Of a stretch of 64,000 nt of DNA, positions 46,473-55,702 are shown piece by piece; the first letter of the stretch is position 1, and each line of letters begins with the position of its first letter. Below the pieces are notes generated by a model that saw nothing but the letters and a program-made list of their open reading frames with translations, searched no databases and was not told the DNA's origin. Location: assembly GCF_007679965.1 (NCBI RefSeq), contig NZ_VEHL01000009.1, positions 186,001 through 250,000 of the forward strand, read 5' to 3'. The translations under genes and the position numbers were made by a program. Origin of the DNA: Bordetella genomosp. 13 (lineage in GTDB: Bacteria > Pseudomonadota > Gammaproteobacteria > Burkholderiales > Burkholderiaceae_B).

Positions 46473-47447
46473 ATGAGTGAATTGCTGGAAGTAAAAAACC
46501 TCTCGGTCGAGTTTCCCACGCGGCATGGCGTGCTCAAGGCGCTGGACGATGTGTCGTTCTCCATCGCCCAAGGCGAGGTGCTGGGCGTGGTGGGCGAGTC
46601 CGGCGCGGGCAAGTCGCTGACGGGCGCGGCCATCATCGGCCTGCTGGAGCCGCCGGGCCGCATCAGCGGCGGGCAGGTCCTGCTGTCGGGCCGGCGCATC
46701 GACAACCTGCCCGACGAGCAGATGCGACGCGTGCGCGGGCGCGAGATCGGCGCGGTGTTCCAGGATCCGCTGACCTCGCTCAACCCGTTGTACACGGTGG
46801 GACGGCAATTGGCCGAGACCATCGTCACGCACCTGTCTATGAGCTGGAGCCAGGCGCGCACGCGCGCCATCGAACTGCTGGCGGCCACGGGCATCCCCGC
46901 GGCGCGCGAGCGTATCGATCACTATCCGCACCAGTTTTCCGGCGGCATGCGACAGCGCGTGGTGATCGCCCTGGCGCTGGCGGCCGAGCCGCGGCTGGTG
47001 GTGGCAGACGAGCCCACCACGGCGCTGGACGTGTCGATCCAGGCGCAGATCATCGACCTGCTCAAGAAGCTGTGCCGCGAGCAGGGCGCCTCGGTGATGC
47101 TGATCACCCATGACATGGGGGTGATCGCCGAGACGGCGGACCGCGTGGCGGTGATGTACGCCGGGCGGCTGGCCGAGATCGGCCCCGTGGCCGACGTGAT
47201 TCACCGCCCGCGCCATCCGTACACGGTGGGCTTGATGGGCTCGATTCCGTCCATACAGGGCCATGCCGAACGCCTGGTGCAGGTCGACGGCAGCATGCCG
47301 CGCCTGAACGCCATTCCGCCGGGCTGCGCCTTCAATCCGCGTTGCGGCAGGCGCATGCCGCGCTGCGCGCAGGAGCGTCCCGAATTGCTGGCCGTGGGCG
47401 GATCGCGCGCGGCCTGTTGGCTGCATGATGTGGAGGTGGCGGCATGA
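46473..47447 (+). CDS. ABC transporter ATP-binding protein, DppD type
   Basis: 324 residues with Walker A GESGAGKSLTGAA, the Q-loop in VFQDPLTSLNPLYT, the signature FSGGMRQRVVIALAL and Walker B LVVADEPTTALDV. The C-terminal oligopeptide extension contains GCAFNPRCGRRMPRC, whose Cys cluster in DppD relatives binds [4Fe-4S]. It powers import with the DppF-type subunit. The stop overlaps the next ATG (ATGA). Confidence 0.95.
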   Translation: MSELLEVKNLSVEFPTRHGVLKALDDVSFSIAQGEVLGVVGESGAGKSLTGAAIIGLLEPPGRISGGQVLLSGRRIDNLPDEQMRRVRGREIGAVFQDPLTSLNPLYTVGRQLAETIVTHLSMSWSQARTRAIELLAATGIPAARERIDHYPHQFSGGMRQRVVIALALAAEPRLVVADEPTTALDVSIQAQIIDLLKKLCREQGASVMLITHDMGVIAETADRVAVMYAGRLAEIGPVADVIHRPRHPYTVGLMGSIPSIQGHAERLVQVDGSMPRLNAIPPGCAFNPRCGRRMPRCAQERPELLAVGGSRAACWLHDVEVAA

Positions 47448-48436
47448 CGGCCCCCCTGGTTTCCGTACGCGACGCCGCGCGCTGGTTCGACGTGTCGCAA
47501 CCCTGGCTGGAGCGCGTGGTGGCGCGCAGTCCCAGGCAGATGCTGCGCGCGGTGGATGGCGTGTCGTTCGACATCGCCCGTGGCGAGACGCTGGCCCTGG
47601 TGGGCGAATCCGGCTGCGGCAAGTCGACGGTGGCGCGCATGCTGGTCGGGCTGTATGACCTGACGCGCGGCGCCATCGAGTTCGATGGCCAGCCCGTGGC
47701 GCGCATGCAGGGCCGTTCGGGCCGCGTGCTGCGGCGCCGGCTGCAAATGATCTTCCAGGATCCCTATGCCAGCCTAAATCCGCGCTGGCGCGTGGGGCGC
47801 ATCATCGCCGAGCCGCTGGTGACGCACACCGGCATGAGCGCGGCACAGCGGCACGAGCGCGTGGCGGAACTGCTGACACAGGTGGGGCTGGATCCGGCCG
47901 ACCGGCACCGCTATCCGCATCAGTTCTCGGGCGGCCAGCGCCAGCGCATTTCGATCGCCCGCGCGCTGGCCATGCGGCCCGAGTTCCTGGTGTGCGACGA
48001 GCCGACCTCGGCGCTGGACGTATCCGTGCAGGCGCAGGTGCTGAACCTGATGAAGGCCCTGCAGCGCGAGCTGGGCCTGACCTATCTGTTCATCTCGCAC
48101 AACCTGGCCGTGGTGCACCACGTGGCGGACCGCGTCGGCGTGATGTACCTGGGCAGGATCGTCGAGGTGGCGCCGCGCGATGCGCTGTTCGCGCATCCCC
48201 GGCATCCCTATACGCGCATGTTGCTGGACGCCATTCCCGACCTAGAAGGCACCGGACGGCCGCGTACCGCGGTGGCGGGCGAGGTGCCCAATCCGCTGAA
48301 CCCGCCCACGGGCTGCGCGTTCAATCCGCGCTGCCCGCACGCCAATGACCGCTGCCGCGGCGAGGTGCCGGTCGCCATGCCCGCCGGGCCCGGCGTGGTG
48401 GCCTGCCATGCGGTGGCCGAGGGCCGCCTGGGCTGA
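47444..48436 (+). CDS. ABC transporter ATP-binding protein, DppF type
   Basis: 330 residues with Walker A GESGCGKSTVARM, Q-loop MIFQDPYASLNPRW, signature FSGGQRQRISIARAL and Walker B EFLVCDEPTSALDV. The C-terminal extension has PTGCAFNPRCPHANDRC. It forms the ATPase pair with the DppD-type protein and ends the import operon. A convergent hydroxylase gene begins 16 bp beyond. Confidence 0.95.
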   Translation: MTAPLVSVRDAARWFDVSQPWLERVVARSPRQMLRAVDGVSFDIARGETLALVGESGCGKSTVARMLVGLYDLTRGAIEFDGQPVARMQGRSGRVLRRRLQMIFQDPYASLNPRWRVGRIIAEPLVTHTGMSAAQRHERVAELLTQVGLDPADRHRYPHQFSGGQRQRISIARALAMRPEFLVCDEPTSALDVSVQAQVLNLMKALQRELGLTYLFISHNLAVVHHVADRVGVMYLGRIVEVAPRDALFAHPRHPYTRMLLDAIPDLEGTGRPRTAVAGEVPNPLNPPTGCAFNPRCPHANDRCRGEVPVAMPAGPGVVACHAVAEGRLG

Positions 48437-48451
48437 CGCGGGGGGCGCAGC

Positions 48452-49126
48452 CTACACCTCCGCCCACTCCCTCAACAGGTTGTGATAGCAGTTCGTCAGA
48501 CTCAACGTCTGTTCGGTCTCGCCCAGTTGCGCCCGCAAGGCCTGGATCGCCTGGTCCATGTCGAACAGCGTCTTGCGGTGCTCGTGCCGGCGCACCATGC
48601 TCTGCACCCAGAAGAACGACGCCAGGCGCACGCCGCGCGTCACCGGCGTGACGCAATGCAGGCTGTTGGCCGGGTACAGGATAAGGTCGCCGGCCGGCAG
48701 CTTCACCAGGTGCTCGCCATAGGTGTCGCGCACCACCAGCTCCCCGCCGTCGTAGTCGTCGGGATCACACAGGAACAGCGTGGCGGACAGGTCCGTGCGC
48801 AGCCAGCCGTCGGGGTGGCGGCGCACCGAGCCGTCGACGTGGAAGCCGTAGGTTTCCGAGTCCTCGTAGCGGTTGAACAGCGGCGCCGCCGTGCGCACCG
48901 GCAGGGCCGCGGCGAAGTACGTGGGATGGCGTTCCAGCGCGCGCAACACGACATGGCCCAGTTCGCGCGCCGTCTCGGACGACTCCGGCAACTGGCGGTT
49001 GCGCTTGGCGGCGGCGCCCTGCGTGCCGACCGTGGCGCGGCCGTCGATCCAGTTGGCCGCGTCCAGGCGCTGCCGCATGGCCTGCGCTTCGTCCCGCGAC
49101 AGGACGTTGGGGATATGTAGCATCAT
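48452..49126 (-). CDS. piuC: PKHD-type Fe(II)/2-oxoglutarate hydroxylase (PiuC/YbiX family)
   Basis: 224 residues. The iron ligands are seen as HVDGSV (H-x-D, near residue 96) and the distal LHCVTPVTRGVRLASFFW, where the His and the 2-oxoglutarate-binding Arg are conserved. The N-terminal LSRDEAQAMRQRLDAANW and the AAAKRNRQLP segment match PiuC/YbiX. The substrate is unknown. The gene follows the TonB-dependent receptor on the same strand (44 bp), the known piuA-piuC/fiu-ybiX pairing, so it is likely iron-regulated with it. Two adjacent ATGs (49126, 49123) are possible starts. Confidence 0.92.
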   Translation of the reverse strand: MMLHIPNVLSRDEAQAMRQRLDAANWIDGRATVGTQGAAAKRNRQLPESSETARELGHVVLRALERHPTYFAAALPVRTAAPLFNRYEDSETYGFHVDGSVRRHPDGWLRTDLSATLFLCDPDDYDGGELVVRDTYGEHLVKLPAGDLILYPANSLHCVTPVTRGVRLASFFWVQSMVRRHEHRKTLFDMDQAIQALRAQLGETEQTLSLTNCYHNLLREWAEV

Positions 49127-49170
49127 GGCTGATCATGCGGCGACCGCGGCGGGCGGACGCCGTCACGCCA

Positions 49171-51483
49171 TCAATAGTGGATGTTGGCCGTCAACAATAC
49201 CGTGCGCGGCGCGCCGGGGAAATAGCGGTAGCCGCTCTTGTTGATGGACGCCACGTATTCCTTGTCGAACAGGTTGTACACGTTGAACTGGAAGTCCAGG
49301 TGCTTGTTCACCGTGTAGCCGGCCATGCCGTCGAACACCCAGTACGAACGGGCGCCGGTCGGCGTGCCGACCGCGCCGTCGGAGCCGCGCTCCAGCGAGC
49401 CGACGTAGCGTGCGCCGCCGCCCAGGCGGAAGCCGTAGGGCAGGGTGTACGTGGTCCAGGCCGAGAACGCGTGGCGCGGGGTCCAGCTCAGGTTGTTCGA
49501 CCCGCCGCCCGTCACCGACGGCCCGTTCTCCACGGTGGCGTGCTGGATGGTGTAGCCCGCGGTGGCCGACCAGTCATCGGTGATCTGGCCGCTGACTCCC
49601 AGCTCCACGCCTTGCACGCGCTTCTTGGCGGTCTGGGCGATGGTGCCGTCCGATTCGGTCTGGACGTCGTTCTCGACGTCGGTGCGGAACAGCGCGGCAG
49701 ACAGCAGCAGCCTGCGGTCCAGCACTTCCCACTTGGTGCCCAGTTCCGCGGTCTTCGCCTTCTGCGGCTTGAAGTTCGGACTGTTGGCGTTGGTGCCGTC
49801 GGCGGCCAGCTGGAACGTCGAACCGCCCGGGGGCTGCTGCGACACCGCGTAGTTGGCGTAGACGTTGCCGTTGGGTGCGACGCGGAACAGCGTGCCCAGC
49901 TTCCAGTCCACCAGGTTGCCCGAGGCCTTGGCGTCGATGGTGCTGATCGGCGTGCCGGTCGGCGCGCCGGCGCAGGCGACCGCGTTGCGTCCGGTGCCGC
50001 CGCACGCCGTGGCGCTGTCGTAGCGGGTGCGGTAGTGGTCGTAGCGCAGCCCGCCGTTGACCTGCCACCATGAATTCACGTCGATCGTGTCGAAAATGTA
50101 GGCGGCGACGGTGTCCGTGGTGCCGTGGGCATCGGCGCCGTTGGCATGGATGCCGGTGGCGCTGACGTAGCTGTCCGGATCGTACAGGTTGACCAGCGGC
50201 TCGGTGGGCGAGGTGCGGCCGAAGTTGTCCTGTGTCTCGCGCGTCAGCTCGAAACCGGCGCTGATGTCGTGCTTGAGCGTGCCGGTGTTGAAGCGCGTGG
50301 TCAGGTTGGTCTGGTTGGTGAGGATGCGGTTGTTGACGTTCTTGAGCGTCGGCACGCGGGCCAGGAACCAGGTGGACGGATCATTGGCGACGTAGCCCGG
50401 CTGCAGGTCCGCCGCCATGAAGGACGTCAGCAGGTAGTTCTGCTTGGTGCGGGCGTAGCGCGTGGTGTTGCGCAGCGTCGTGTTCGCGTTGAAGTCGTGC
50501 TCCAGCCGAACGGTGGCCATGTCGGTGGTGGACTGGTCGTGGTCGGAGTCCGTGCCATAGAAGTTGCTGGAGTTGACGGGCCGCGCGTCGCTCAGGAAAC
50601 CCAGGGCCGCCTTCGGTGCCGAGTAGCCCGGCAGGCCCAGCGTGGACACGCCTCCGTCGGGCGTGTTGGACTGCTTGACGTGCAGGAAGTCCAGGAACAC
50701 GCGGTTCTCCGTGCCCAGGCCGAACGCCAGCGAGGGCGCCACGCCCCAACGCGCGTTGTCCACGCGGTCGCGTCCGGCCGTGTTCGAATCCAGGCCCATC
50801 ACGTTCAGCCGCATCGCCGACGTGTCGGACAGCGTCTGGTTCCAGTCCAGGGTGCCGCGCTTGTAGCGGGCACTGCCGACACTGGCGCTGGCGTCGAAGC
50901 TGTCTTCCAGCTTCGGCTGCTTGCTGACCAGGTTGATCGAGCCGCTGGGAGCGCTGCGGCCGTAGTCCGAGCCCGACGGTCCCTTGATCACCTCGACCTG
51001 TTCGGTGTTGAACATGTCGCGGTGCACCGAGGCCGTGTCGCGGATGCCGTCGATGTAGATGCTGTTGGACGTGTCGAAGCCGCGCAGGTAGATGGCGTCT
51101 CCGGTGGCGGTAGTGCCGTTCTCGCCCGCGTAGAACGTGCCCGCGCCGGCCACGCTGCGCAGGGCCTCGGTCAGCGTGGTGGCCTGCTGGTCCTTCATCA
51201 GCTGGCCGGTGACGACCTGCACGGTCTGTGTGGTGTCCACCAGCGGCTGAGTGAATTTCGGCGAAGCCAGCTTGTCGGCCTTGTAGGGGTTTTCCTGCTC
51301 GCCCATGACCTTCACGGGGGCCAGCGTGCTGACCTCGCCCGCGGGCGGGGCGGACTGGGCCAGCGCGGCGCCGGCGGGGCCCAGCAGCAGGCCCGCGATC
51401 AGCGAAACGGCGGCGCCGCCGGCCAGCGGCGCCGGGGTTGATGTAGCGGGAACTACGGACTTTCTGCTCTTGATGTATGACAT
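49171..51483 (-). CDS. TonB-dependent catecholate-siderophore receptor (Fiu/PiuA-like)
   Basis: 770 residues. The N-terminus MSYIKSRKS plus an unusually long signal region (to about residue 47, ALAQ-S) is typical of Fiu/PiuA. There is a plug domain with LAPVKVMGEQ (TonB-box area), QVEVIKGPSGSDYGRSAPSG and SINLVSKQP, then a beta-barrel ending in VLLTANIHY with the terminal aromatic residue required for outer-membrane assembly. It imports ferric siderophores, probably monocatechols or DHB-type compounds by analogy to Fiu; the substrate is not proven. It is the first gene of a pair with piuC. Confidence 0.93.
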   Translation of the reverse strand: MSYIKSRKSVVPATSTPAPLAGGAAVSLIAGLLLGPAGAALAQSAPPAGEVSTLAPVKVMGEQENPYKADKLASPKFTQPLVDTTQTVQVVTGQLMKDQQATTLTEALRSVAGAGTFYAGENGTTATGDAIYLRGFDTSNSIYIDGIRDTASVHRDMFNTEQVEVIKGPSGSDYGRSAPSGSINLVSKQPKLEDSFDASASVGSARYKRGTLDWNQTLSDTSAMRLNVMGLDSNTAGRDRVDNARWGVAPSLAFGLGTENRVFLDFLHVKQSNTPDGGVSTLGLPGYSAPKAALGFLSDARPVNSSNFYGTDSDHDQSTTDMATVRLEHDFNANTTLRNTTRYARTKQNYLLTSFMAADLQPGYVANDPSTWFLARVPTLKNVNNRILTNQTNLTTRFNTGTLKHDISAGFELTRETQDNFGRTSPTEPLVNLYDPDSYVSATGIHANGADAHGTTDTVAAYIFDTIDVNSWWQVNGGLRYDHYRTRYDSATACGGTGRNAVACAGAPTGTPISTIDAKASGNLVDWKLGTLFRVAPNGNVYANYAVSQQPPGGSTFQLAADGTNANSPNFKPQKAKTAELGTKWEVLDRRLLLSAALFRTDVENDVQTESDGTIAQTAKKRVQGVELGVSGQITDDWSATAGYTIQHATVENGPSVTGGGSNNLSWTPRHAFSAWTTYTLPYGFRLGGGARYVGSLERGSDGAVGTPTGARSYWVFDGMAGYTVNKHLDFQFNVYNLFDKEYVASINKSGYRYFPGAPRTVLLTANIHY

Positions 51484-51578
51484 GGTCGGATGGGCAGTAA
51501 CGTGGCTTTTGATTGGGGTACTGCGCAAGCGGTGTCCCGGCTTTCCCTGGCAGGCCGCGTTGCAAGGGCAGAAATATA

Positions 51579-51600
51579 AATAAAAGTAATTTGCATTTAG
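51579..51600 (-). promoter_or_regulatory. Possible Fur box upstream of the siderophore receptor
   Basis: An A/T-rich island (minus strand AAATGCAAATTACTTTTATT) about 100 bp before the receptor ATG. It matches the 19-bp Fur consensus at about 10 positions only. Placement before an iron-uptake gene supports it more than the sequence does. Confidence 0.35.
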
Positions 51601-51763
51601 CTGAACGAGCTCCGTCGAAGCCGGCGCGCCGCGCCGCGCGCGCGGCATAAGTAGAAACCGAAGGGATGTTTTCGTTCTTCGCCGGGCCTGCGCGCGGAGA
51701 CGGCGACGCATGATGCACGCAGGGCGGATGCTTCCTTCCGCCCACGTGCATCAGGAGACCCGC

Positions 51764-52213
51764 ATGAATCCCTTTACCCATGAACCCGTCGCGCAGCATC
51801 GGCCCGAAGCGTGCCGCTTCGTCGCGCGCATTCCCTCGGCCGGCCGGCCCACGCGCCGGCTGCTGGCCCGCACGGTGGGCCGGCTGGCCGTGGCCGGCAC
51901 GCTGGGCCTGGCCGCCTTGCCGGCCTGCGCCCTGGACGTGAACACGGCCAACGCCGAGCAGCTCGAAGCCGTGCGCGGCGTCGGGCCGCGCATGGCGCAG
52001 ACCATCGTGCAGGAGCGCACCCGCGGCGGCCGCTTCGAATCGCTGGAGGACCTGTCCGATCGCGTGCGCGGCATCGGGCCCAAGCGGGCGCAGGCCCTGC
52101 AGGCGGCGGGCCTGACGGTCGGGCCGGACGGCGCGGCGGTTGCCAAGCCGGTGGTGACCACGGCGCCGGCGGGCGGCGCCGCGTCCGCGCCGCGCCGTCC
52201 GGCCGCGAAATAA
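51764..52213 (+). CDS. ComEA-like helix-hairpin-helix DNA-binding protein
   Basis: 149 residues. A basic N-terminus, a hydrophobic stretch (LAVAGTLGLAALPACA) and then ALDVNTANAEQLEAVRGVGP, the classic ComEA start, with two HhH motifs (EAVRGVGPRMAQTIV and VRGIGPKRAQALQAAG). An Ala/Pro-rich tail follows. It is probably exported to the periplasm, where relatives bind double-stranded DNA during uptake; no other competence gene is nearby. CAGGAG precedes the ATG. The long Arg-containing N-terminus (about 35 residues) before the hydrophobic core is unusual. Confidence 0.82.
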   Translation: MNPFTHEPVAQHRPEACRFVARIPSAGRPTRRLLARTVGRLAVAGTLGLAALPACALDVNTANAEQLEAVRGVGPRMAQTIVQERTRGGRFESLEDLSDRVRGIGPKRAQALQAAGLTVGPDGAAVAKPVVTTAPAGGAASAPRRPAAK

Positions 52214-52220
52214 GGCGTTC

Positions 52221-52263
52221 GGCCCGCGATGCCGCGGCAAGCCGGCGCCCGGCATCGCGGGCC
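52221..52263 (+). terminator. Long GC-rich hairpin between the ComEA-like gene and cysM
   Basis: A perfect 14-bp stem, GGCCCGCGATGCCG (52221-52234) and CGGCATCGCGGGCC (52250-52263), with a 15-nt loop. It begins 7 bp after the comEA-like stop. There is no T-tract, so it may be a terminator-like or mRNA-stabilising structure rather than a classic terminator. Confidence 0.5.
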
Positions 52264-52365
52264 TGGCTGCCGTGCGCCGGCGCCGGGGCCGGCGATCCCG
52301 CCGTGCCCCTGGCGCCAGCGGGGCCATGCCGCACGATGCTGCGCTGCGGGGTTATCATGCCCCGC

Positions 52366-53286
52366 ATGGACGCCATCACCTACCCCACCATCGAGCAGAC
52401 CGTCGGCAACACGCCGCTGGTCCGTCTGCAACGCATTCCCGGCGATGCCGGGCAGCCCCGTGGCAACGTCATCCTCGCCAAGCTCGAGGGCAACAACCCG
52501 GCCGGTTCGGTAAAGGACCGCCCGGCGCTGTCGATGATCCTGCGCGCCGAGCAGCGTGGCGAGATCCGCCCCGGCGATACCCTCATCGAGGCCACCAGCG
52601 GCAACACCGGCATCGCGCTGGCCATGACGGCGGCCATGCGCGGCTACCGCATGATCCTGATCATGCCGGACAACCTGTCCGTCGAACGCCGCGCCGCCAT
52701 GACGGCCTATGGCGCGCAGCTGATCCTCACGCCCGCCGACAAGGGCGGCATGGAATACGCCCGCGACCTGGCGATGGAAATGCAGTCCGAAGGCAAGGGC
52801 AAGGTGCTGGACCAGTTCGCCAATCCCGACAATCCGCAGGCCCACATCGAGGGCACCGGCCCCGAACTATGGAGCCAGACGGGCGGGCGCATCACGCACT
52901 TCGTCAGCGCCATGGGCACCACCGGCACCATCATGGGCGTGTCGGCATACCTGAAATCGCAGAACCCGGCCATCCAGGTCGTGGGCGCGCAGCCCGCCGA
53001 GGGCTCGCAGATCCCGGGCATCCGCAAGTGGCCCGAGGCCTACCTGCCCAGGATCTTCGACCGCAGCCGCGTGGACGCGTACGAATCCATCCAGCAGACC
53101 GAGGCCGAAGACATGGCGCGCCGCCTGGCGGCCGAGGAAGGCATCTTCGGCGGCATCTCGTCGGCCGGCGCGCTGGTCGCCGCGCTGCGCGTGGCGCAGC
53201 GGGTCGAGAATTCCACCATCGTGTTCATCGTCTGTGACCGCGGCGACCGCTATCTGTCCACCGGCGTGTTCGATCCGCCGGCCTGA
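52366..53286 (+). CDS. cysM: Cysteine synthase B (O-acetylserine sulfhydrylase)
   Basis: 306 residues. PLP-binding Lys in EGNNPAGSVKDRPALSM, the phosphate-contact TSGNTGIALAM, GTTGTIMGVS and the CysM-type late segment GIFGGISSAGALVAAL. It makes cysteine from O-acetylserine and sulfide or thiosulfate, which links it to the sulfate/thiosulfate importer at the end of the window. ATG at 52366 gives the family N-terminus (YPTIEQTVGNTPLVRL); an ATG three codons upstream at 52357 is an alternative. It is convergent with mltB. Confidence 0.95.
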   Translation: MDAITYPTIEQTVGNTPLVRLQRIPGDAGQPRGNVILAKLEGNNPAGSVKDRPALSMILRAEQRGEIRPGDTLIEATSGNTGIALAMTAAMRGYRMILIMPDNLSVERRAAMTAYGAQLILTPADKGGMEYARDLAMEMQSEGKGKVLDQFANPDNPQAHIEGTGPELWSQTGGRITHFVSAMGTTGTIMGVSAYLKSQNPAIQVVGAQPAEGSQIPGIRKWPEAYLPRIFDRSRVDAYESIQQTEAEDMARRLAAEEGIFGGISSAGALVAALRVAQRVENSTIVFIVCDRGDRYLSTGVFDPPA

Positions 53287-53292
53287 GACGCG

Positions 53293-54450
53293 TCAGTACC
53301 GCACTTGCGCCGCGATCGCGTCGGCCAGGTCGGACACCGCGGTCGCGTAGAAGTAGCTGCGGTTGTACTGGGTCAGCGCATAGAAGTTGGGCGTGGCCGT
53401 GCGGTACTGCACGGTGCCGCGCGCTTCCTCCACCAGGTCCACCACGCCCAGCGGCATGGATTGCCAGCTGGCCGCGGGGGCGCCCGGATTGAGCCTTGCG
53501 CCGGCCGCTTGCAGCCTGGCCCAATCCTGCGTGGGCTGCAGCCCGCCGGTGGCCATGGCGGACGGGTCGGCCGGCAGCGCCACCGGCGCGAACACCGGCG
53601 CGCCGCGCTGCCAGCCATGCTGGGCCAGGAAGCTGCCCACCGACAGGATGGCATCGGCGCGGCTGTTGGCCAGGTCGATGTGGCCATCGCCGTCGCCGTC
53701 CACCGCGTAATTGCGGATGCTGCCCGGCATGAACTGCGGCAGGCCGATGGCGCCCGCGAACGAGCCGCGGGTTTCCAGGTCCAGCTTGCCTTCCAGCACC
53801 AGCACGATGAAGTCGCCCAGCTGGTCGCGGAACAACTGGATGCGCTCGGGCTTGGCGGGCTGCGGGTAGTCGAAGGCCAGCGTGGTCAGCGCATCCATCA
53901 CGCGGAAATTGCCGACGTTGCGGCCATAGATGGTCTCGACGCCGATGATGGCGGCGATGATGGGCGCGGGCACGCCGTACTGCTGCGCGGCGCGGTTCAG
54001 CAGGTCCTGGTTTTCCTGGTAGAACTCGACGCCCCAGCGGATGCGCTTGGGCTCGACGAACCGCGCGCGGTAGGTGTTCCAGCTGCGCCAGATCTTCTTG
54101 CCCGGCGGGGCGGGTGCGATCAGTCGGGCCACCGTCGCGTTGTAGGTCGAGCCGTCCAGGCTGGCCAGCACGCGGTCCAGCGGCAGGCCGTTGCGCGCGG
54201 CCAGGTCGCGGGCATAGGCATCGACCTCGGGCCGCAATTGGCCGGTGGGCGTGGCGACGGAAGAGGGCTCCGGCGGCGGGGCGGCGGGGCCGATGCGCGT
54301 GGCGCCGTCGGCACCGGTGACGCTCGGTTGGGGCTGGGCCGGCTGCACGGCGGGCGCCGGCGCCGCGATGGGTGTTTGGGGTTTCGATGCCGCGCAACCC
54401 GCCAGGGCCGCCAGCATGCCGAACTGCAGTACTCGCCTACAAAGATGCAT
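53293..54450 (-). CDS. mltB: Lytic murein transglycosylase B (lipoprotein)
   Basis: 385 residues. The lipobox LAALAGC predicts lipidation at Cys19, followed by a Pro/Ala-rich linker (about residues 20-70). The GH103 catalytic domain has the Glu in IIGVETIYGRNVGNFRVMDA, then GSFAGAIGLPQFMPGSIRNY and the DGDGDGHIDLAN calcium-like loop. It cleaves the MurNAc-GlcNAc bond with anhydro-product formation at the outer-membrane inner face. AGGAAG precedes the ATG. Confidence 0.95.
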   Translation of the reverse strand: MHLCRRVLQFGMLAALAGCAASKPQTPIAAPAPAVQPAQPQPSVTGADGATRIGPAAPPPEPSSVATPTGQLRPEVDAYARDLAARNGLPLDRVLASLDGSTYNATVARLIAPAPPGKKIWRSWNTYRARFVEPKRIRWGVEFYQENQDLLNRAAQQYGVPAPIIAAIIGVETIYGRNVGNFRVMDALTTLAFDYPQPAKPERIQLFRDQLGDFIVLVLEGKLDLETRGSFAGAIGLPQFMPGSIRNYAVDGDGDGHIDLANSRADAILSVGSFLAQHGWQRGAPVFAPVALPADPSAMATGGLQPTQDWARLQAAGARLNPGAPAASWQSMPLGVVDLVEEARGTVQYRTATPNFYALTQYNRSYFYATAVSDLADAIAAQVRY

Positions 54451-54708
54451 GATCTTCCTGTTGGGGGCCGCGAAGGACGGTCGATGCGTCTTCCAGCCCG
54501 AAGAGAAAAAGTGCCCCACGCCGCGCCGTCGATTTGCCGACCCCGGAGGGCTCCTGCCTTGGTGCGTTCCATCGGCCCGAACCGCCTTGCCCGACGGTGG
54601 CTATACTTGGGCCGGGCGGCCGCGCAGGCGCCCCACGAACAGCAAAGCAAGAGCACCCGGTTCCAGGCAGGACGACATGCGCGTCCCGCCTGCAAGGAAA
54701 CCACTTAC

Positions 54709-55638
54709 GTGACGTACGAGACACTGTATCTTACCCACCCGTCATGCCGACTGCATGAGATGGGCGGCTGGCATCCCGAGAGCCCCGAGCGGTTGGACGC
54801 GATCTCCGACCAGCTGCTGGCAAGCGGCCTGATGTCCTACCTGACCGAGCGCCAGGCGCCCGAGGCCGGGCGCGAAGACGTGCTGCGCGTGCATCCCGAG
54901 TCCTATCTGGACATGCTGCGCGCGAGGCTGCCGGCCGAGGGTTACGCAGCCATCGACCCCGACACGATGATGAATCCGCACACGCTGGACGCGGCGCTGC
55001 ACGCGGCCGGCGCCGCGGTGGCCGCGGTCGACGCGGTGCTGGCGGGCGAGGCCGCCACGGCCTTCTGCGCGGTGCGTCCGCCCGGGCACCATGCCTGCCC
55101 CACGCAGGCCATGGGCTTCTGCTTCCTGAACAACGTGGCCATCGCCGCGGCGCACGCCATGGCCGTGCACGGCCTGCAGCGCGTGGCCATCGTCGACTTC
55201 GACGTGCACCACGGCAACGGCACCGAGGCGGCCTTCGCCGGCGACCCGCGCGTGCTGATGTGCAGCTTCTTCCAGCATCCGTTCTATCCGAACAGCGGCA
55301 CGGCCGATCCCGCGCCCAACATGCTGAATGTGCCGCTGGCCGCCTACAGCACGGGCACCGCGGTGCGCAACGTGGTCACCGACCAGTGGCTGCCGCGCCT
55401 GGAGGCGCACCGGCCCGAGCTGATCCTGATCTCCGCGGGTTTCGACGCCCATCGCGAGGACGACATGGCGCAGATGGGCCTGGTGGAAGCGGACTACGCG
55501 TGGGTCACCGAACGCCTGGTCGAGGTGGCCGACCGCCACGCGCAGGGGCGCATCGTCAGCACGCTCGAAGGCGGCTACAACCTGTCCGCCCTCGGCCGCA
55601 GTGTGGTTGCCCATATACGGGCGTTGGCAAAGTTGTAG
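54709..55638 (+). CDS. Histone-deacetylase-family (class II-like) deacetylase
   Basis: 309 residues from a GTG start, with the HDAC zinc-site blocks intact: WHPESPERLDAI, RPPGHHACPTQAMGFCFLNN (active-site His pair), IVDFDVHHGNGT (metal Asp and His), SAGFDAHRED and LEGGYN. Bacterial relatives deacetylate acetylpolyamines or acylated small molecules; the true substrate is unknown. No ATG fits the N-terminus; GTG with AAGGAA upstream is the best start. It is divergent from mltB, with etfB 64 bp downstream. Confidence 0.9.
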   Translation: MTYETLYLTHPSCRLHEMGGWHPESPERLDAISDQLLASGLMSYLTERQAPEAGREDVLRVHPESYLDMLRARLPAEGYAAIDPDTMMNPHTLDAALHAAGAAVAAVDAVLAGEAATAFCAVRPPGHHACPTQAMGFCFLNNVAIAAAHAMAVHGLQRVAIVDFDVHHGNGTEAAFAGDPRVLMCSFFQHPFYPNSGTADPAPNMLNVPLAAYSTGTAVRNVVTDQWLPRLEAHRPELILISAGFDAHREDDMAQMGLVEADYAWVTERLVEVADRHAQGRIVSTLEGGYNLSALGRSVVAHIRALAKL

Positions 55639-55702
55639 AATCAACGAATTGTGCACTGCAAGCCTGGCTCCGCCGGGCTACTACATATCTGGAGGCTGTT
55701 GG

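Noticed and set aside
53305..55638. A long plus-strand frame leading into the deacetylase
   Set aside because: The part before 54709 is antisense to mltB; the deacetylase family N-terminus begins at the GTG.
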